Shown one piece after another: positions 60,897 to 64,000 of a DNA stretch of 64,000 nucleotides (position 1 is its first letter; every line of letters begins with the position of its first letter). The stretch comes from Dawidia soli (lineage in GTDB: Bacteria > Bacteroidota > Bacteroidia > Cytophagales > Cyclobacteriaceae). The position numbers were made by a program, and so were the translations under genes. The notes beneath the pieces are model-generated. The model was given only the letters and a program-made list of their open reading frames with translations. It made no database searches and had not been told where the DNA came from. The stretch covers positions 1-64,000 of the forward strand of contig NZ_JAHESC010000017.1 of NCBI RefSeq assembly GCF_018598185.1. The letters are read 5' to 3'.

Positions 60897-63356
60897 ATGC
60901 ACCCTTTTTCCTCCAACCTTTTTAAGATCTGCCTGTTTGCTTTTGTACTCGGGTCCTTCGGAGCCCTGGCCCAGGGCAAAGTCACAGGCGTAGTCAGAAA
61001 CCCTGCCGGCGAGGCACTGCCGGGCGCTTTCGTTGTCGCGCAAGGCGCGAACGGCGGTACCGCCACAAACGCGGACGGCCGCTACGAGCTTAGCCTCCCC
61101 GCGGGAGACCACACCATCACCTGTACCATGGTGGGCTATGCGCCGCAGGCGCAGACCGTCTCCCTGGCCGATGGCAGCATCCGCACCCTGGACTTTCAAC
61201 TGGCCGAAAGCGACGCCGTCTTGCAACAAGTCGAGATCATCGGCCGTAAAGAACAGTCCTACAAGAACACACAGACCTTTATCGGTTCCAAGACCGAGCT
61301 GGCCGCCAAGGACCTGCCCCAATCCGCTGCCTTTGTTACGAAAGAGCTGATTGCCGACCAGGGCCTGATGCGGGTAGGCGAAACCGTCAAGAACATGAGC
61401 GGTGTGAACCAGTTCACGACCTATGACGACATCACCATCCGCGGCTATCGCATTAATGGCCAGAGCAACACACAGCTACTCAACGGACTGCGTACGGCAT
61501 CAGGCTTCTGGAAGCAACCCCTGGCAAACTATCTCGAACGGGTAGAAGTATTGAAGGGCCCCTCCTCCGCGCTGTTTGGCAACGCCTCCCCCGGCGGCGT
61601 GCTGAACCGTGTGACCAAGAAGCCGCTCGACTATAAACGCAATGCCATCGATTTTTCCTTCGGTAGTTTCAATACTTTCCGTGCACTCGGTGACTTTACC
61701 GGCCCGATCAACGACGAAGGCAAGCTGCTGTACCGCCTCAACTTCGGCTACGAAGACGCCAGCTCTTTCCGCGACCTGCAGTTCGACAAGAACATCGTCA
61801 TCGCGCCGTCGCTGTCGTTCCTCGCCTCAGAAAAGACCCGGCTCAACTTCGACGTGATCTATAACCAGTCCAACAGCCGCCTGGATCGCGGCCAGCCTAC
61901 GGTGAAGGGCGACCTGTATTCCACGCCGACGTCGCTTGCGCTGAATTCCGCCAACGACTATCTCAACGAAGTAAACATGAACATTTCGGCCTCGCTGAAC
62001 CACCAGTTCAACGAGCGGCTGGCCTTCACGCTGGCCTATATGAAAACGGCCTACAGCGAAGACCTGCTCGAGCACCGCAGCGCCAACGGCTATGCCGTAG
62101 ACCGCGACAGCACCGAGATCACCGACAAGGTGGCCATGCAGGTATTCCAACGCAAGCGCAAGCGATACGTCGACAACGTGTCGGCGTTCCTGAATTACAC
62201 GGCGCATACCGGCTCCGTGGAGCACAAGATCCTGGGTGGCTATGACTACGCCCGCGATGTACTGCCGCCCGGCGCGTCGCAGCTGACGGCCAGCGGCTAC
62301 CGCAATGCCGCCAATACCGCCGCGTCGTCGTATAAACCGAAAGACTCCCTCAAGTATATGCTCGACAAGGTTACCCGCATTCCGGTGCCGAACGTAGCCA
62401 GCTTTGACCTGAACAACCCGATAGCGTCGCAGGGCATGAAGGACATGAGCAAGTATTTCTTTGCCGTCGCGGCGCAAGCGCCGACCTACTACGAGCTGCA
62501 CGGCCTGTATGCGCAGGACCTGATCAAGATCGGCAAGCTGCAGGCATTGCTGGGCTTCCGGTACGAGCGCTACATCGACCGTGAAAACTATCGCACCGCC
62601 AAAGAGAAGAAAGTACGCCAGGAAGCGTTCCTGCCCCGTGTGGGCCTGGTGTACTCGGTCCTGCCGCAGGTCAACGTATACGGTACGTACGTAGAAGGCT
62701 ACAACCCGCAGACCGCATCGTCTATCTCCAACCCCAATGCCGGCGGACCGTTCGACCCGCTGCAAAGCCGCATGGTGGAATTCGGGGCGAAGAGCGAGTG
62801 GTTCAATAAACAGCTCTCGGTGACGATGGCCGTGTACCGCATCGACCAGAAAGGCACACTCATCAATGCCAGCGATCCCGGCAATCCCGACCTGCTGCGC
62901 CAGGTGGGCGAAGACCGCTCCGAAGGTGTAGAGCTCGATGTACTCGGCCACATTCTGCCGCACTGGAGCGTGCTGGTGACCTACTCGCACAACGAGGCCC
63001 ATATTACCGAAAGCCTCGACGAAGGAGACATCGGCCGCCAGATGCCGAACGCACCGCAGAACCAGGGCAGCTTCTGGACACGTTACTCCATTCCCCGTGG
63101 TCCGTGGACCGGCTTCGGTTTCGGCCTGGGCACCAACTATGTGGCCCGCCGCAATGTGAGCCTGAATGCTACGCAGACCCTGCCCGACTATTGGCTGACC
63201 GACGCCGCGCTGTATTATACCGTCAACAAAGTGCGCGTGCAGCTCAACGTCAACAACGTCCTGGACAAAACGTACTGGGTAGGCGGCTACGACTATGTGC
63301 GCCTCTTCCCGGGCAAACCGCGCAACTACCTGGTGACCTTAGGCTATACTTTCTGA
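60897..63356 (+). CDS. TonB-dependent siderophore receptor
   Basis: An 819-residue outer-membrane receptor from the ATG at 60897. Signal peptide (about 1-26), carboxypeptidase-regulatory-like domain (about 27-110, GVVRNPAGEALPGAFVVAQG), a TonB-box-like segment LQQVEIIGRK, plug domain with TIRGYRINGQ and VEVLKGPSSALFGNASPGGVLNRVTKKP, the pattern of siderophore receptors, and a 22-strand barrel ending in LVTLGYTF. The PepSY membrane gene follows after 10 bases, a common pairing in which the second protein reduces the ferric siderophore in the inner membrane. Confidence 0.94.
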   Translation: MHPFSSNLFKICLFAFVLGSFGALAQGKVTGVVRNPAGEALPGAFVVAQGANGGTATNADGRYELSLPAGDHTITCTMVGYAPQAQTVSLADGSIRTLDFQLAESDAVLQQVEIIGRKEQSYKNTQTFIGSKTELAAKDLPQSAAFVTKELIADQGLMRVGETVKNMSGVNQFTTYDDITIRGYRINGQSNTQLLNGLRTASGFWKQPLANYLERVEVLKGPSSALFGNASPGGVLNRVTKKPLDYKRNAIDFSFGSFNTFRALGDFTGPINDEGKLLYRLNFGYEDASSFRDLQFDKNIVIAPSLSFLASEKTRLNFDVIYNQSNSRLDRGQPTVKGDLYSTPTSLALNSANDYLNEVNMNISASLNHQFNERLAFTLAYMKTAYSEDLLEHRSANGYAVDRDSTEITDKVAMQVFQRKRKRYVDNVSAFLNYTAHTGSVEHKILGGYDYARDVLPPGASQLTASGYRNAANTAASSYKPKDSLKYMLDKVTRIPVPNVASFDLNNPIASQGMKDMSKYFFAVAAQAPTYYELHGLYAQDLIKIGKLQALLGFRYERYIDRENYRTAKEKKVRQEAFLPRVGLVYSVLPQVNVYGTYVEGYNPQTASSISNPNAGGPFDPLQSRMVEFGAKSEWFNKQLSVTMAVYRIDQKGTLINASDPGNPDLLRQVGEDRSEGVELDVLGHILPHWSVLVTYSHNEAHITESLDEGDIGRQMPNAPQNQGSFWTRYSIPRGPWTGFGFGLGTNYVARRNVSLNATQTLPDYWLTDAALYYTVNKVRVQLNVNNVLDKTYWVGGYDYVRLFPGKPRNYLVTLGYTF

Positions 63357-63366
63357 TATACCGATC

Positions 63367-64000
63367 ATGATCAAACAAGCTCTTCTTTTCTTACATCGCT
63401 GGCTCGGCATCATCACCGGCATCGTCGTTGTCGTGGTCAGCATCACCGGCGCCATCTTTGTATTTGAAGAAGAGCTTTTCCAGGTTTTCCATCCTTCTCT
63501 CACCCACGTTGAACCCGGTAAAACCCTGGTCGATATCAACACGCTGCAGGCTTCGGCACAAGCTGCCATCGGCAAAGAAAAGCCCATCAGCCTGGTTTTT
63601 ATCTACGGCGACCCTACGCGCGCCTACTGCTTCGTGGCCAGTAAGCGCCATGCCGACAGCAAGTCGTGGTGGGAAAAAGACGAGATCGCCTATTACAACC
63701 AGGTCTTTGTAGATCCCTATACCGGCCAGGTGCTCGGCGCGATCGACAAAAGCACCGAGTTCTTTTACCTCATGCGCCGCATCCACCAGAACCTGCTGCT
63801 GCGCCGTGACATCGGCAACATGGTGGTGGGCTGGTCCGTCGCCATCTTTGTTTTTATACTCATCACGGGCATTGTATTGTGGTGGCCGCAACGCGTGGCC
63901 CAGATCAAGCAGAGCATCACCGTCAAGTGGAATGCCAAGTGGAAGCGCGTCAACTACGACCTGCACAACGTGCTGGGCTTCTACAGTTTCATCTTCGCCC
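63367..64000 (+). CDS. PepSY-TM family membrane protein (3' end outside the window)
   Basis: The first 211 codons of an open frame that runs off the window edge without a stop. It begins IKQALLFLHRWLGIITGIVVVVVSITGAIFVFEEEL, the standard start of PepSY-associated membrane proteins: helix 1 at about 11-33, an outer PepSY-like domain (about 60-125, NQVFVDPYTGQVLGA), then helix 2 (about 150-175, WSVAIFVFILITGIVLWWP) and the conserved HNVLGFYSFIFA. Histidines in the helices fit haem binding. By pairing with the siderophore receptor it is a candidate inner-membrane ferric-siderophore reductase. Confidence 0.88.
   Translation, partial: MIKQALLFLHRWLGIITGIVVVVVSITGAIFVFEEELFQVFHPSLTHVEPGKTLVDINTLQASAQAAIGKEKPISLVFIYGDPTRAYCFVASKRHADSKSWWEKDEIAYYNQVFVDPYTGQVLGAIDKSTEFFYLMRRIHQNLLLRRDIGNMVVGWSVAIFVFILITGIVLWWPQRVAQIKQSITVKWNAKWKRVNYDLHNVLGFYSFIFA

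Noticed and set aside
61827-63002. Minus-strand open frame of 391 codons
   Set aside because: Opposite the siderophore receptor barrel.
1-64000. CRISPR arrays, tRNA or rRNA genes, prophage
   Set aside because: No regularly spaced identical repeats, no tRNA-like T-loop/anticodon pattern and no phage structural or integrase genes were seen by reading; a covariance search would be needed for certainty.

Overview
The window reads as chromosomal DNA of a Bacteroidota, most likely a Cytophagales/Chitinophagales-type soil or water bacterium. The evidence is a SusC/SusD pair, several TonB-dependent receptors, a T9SS type-B sorting domain on a PKD-repeat adhesin, Bacteroidota-type TAnnTTTG promoter boxes, and families typical of the phylum (DUF4252, DUF4142, 7TM-DISM receptors, PD40-OmpA proteins). 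I recognise no tRNA, rRNA, CRISPR array, prophage or complete insertion sequence. Genus cannot be fixed by eye.

Layout. 0.1-0.5 kb: a small heat-shock protein. 0.7-6.6 kb: a compact polysaccharide-utilisation locus (SusC, SusD, GH30 lipoprotein), preceded in the same direction at 6.9-8.8 kb by a membrane sensor that joins a 7TM-DISM receptor to a transposase-type zinc ribbon. 8.9-12.9 kb: an ECF sigma factor, a membrane-anchored probable anti-sigma partner, two paralogous DUF4252 proteins and an ABC exporter, all one way. 13.0-15.7 kb: a large secreted vWA protein, divergent from cardiolipin synthase (15.7 kb), a DUF2007 zinc-ribbon protein and a LOG-like protein. 18.8-22.1 kb: stress/envelope genes (YtxH, DUF4142, PA2169-type bundle, DUF6232, a BON protein with a long Tyr/Gly/Asn/Arg-rich tail). 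22.2-31.4 kb: a lone receiver-domain protein and a 2899-residue cyclic beta-1,2-glucan synthase. 31.5-39.3 kb: an NTF2-like protein, a PD40-OmpA protein, small membrane proteins, a beta-propeller protein, a Bax-inhibitor-1 homologue, a DUF2157/GDYXXLXY pair and a PQQ-type sugar dehydrogenase. 39.4-48.1 kb: a secreted TPR-CHAT protein, a Tat-exported TIM-barrel isomerase, an RsmB-family methyltransferase, a SUMF1-fold protein, a Tat-exported Gfo/Idh/MocA oxidoreductase and PlsC. 48.2-54.2 kb: a FecA-like receptor, PAP2/haloperoxidase-fold lipoprotein, outer-membrane barrel and AhpD-like protein. 54.3-56.8 kb: glycosyltransferase, sigma factor and RsmG in one run. 56.9-64.0 kb: the PKD/T9SS adhesin, a siderophore receptor and a PepSY membrane protein cut by the window edge.

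The dominant theme is the cell envelope: glycan import and hydrolysis, periplasmic glucan synthesis, phospholipid synthesis, metal/siderophore uptake and surface adhesion, with sensors and sigma factors placed beside them. The items most worth a second look are the sensor/zinc-ribbon fusion upstream of the Sus operon (with a LacI-type palindrome in the intervening region), the cyclic glucan synthase next to a lone receiver, the disordered BON protein, the FecA-PAP2-barrel-AhpD cluster and the secreted CHAT protein.
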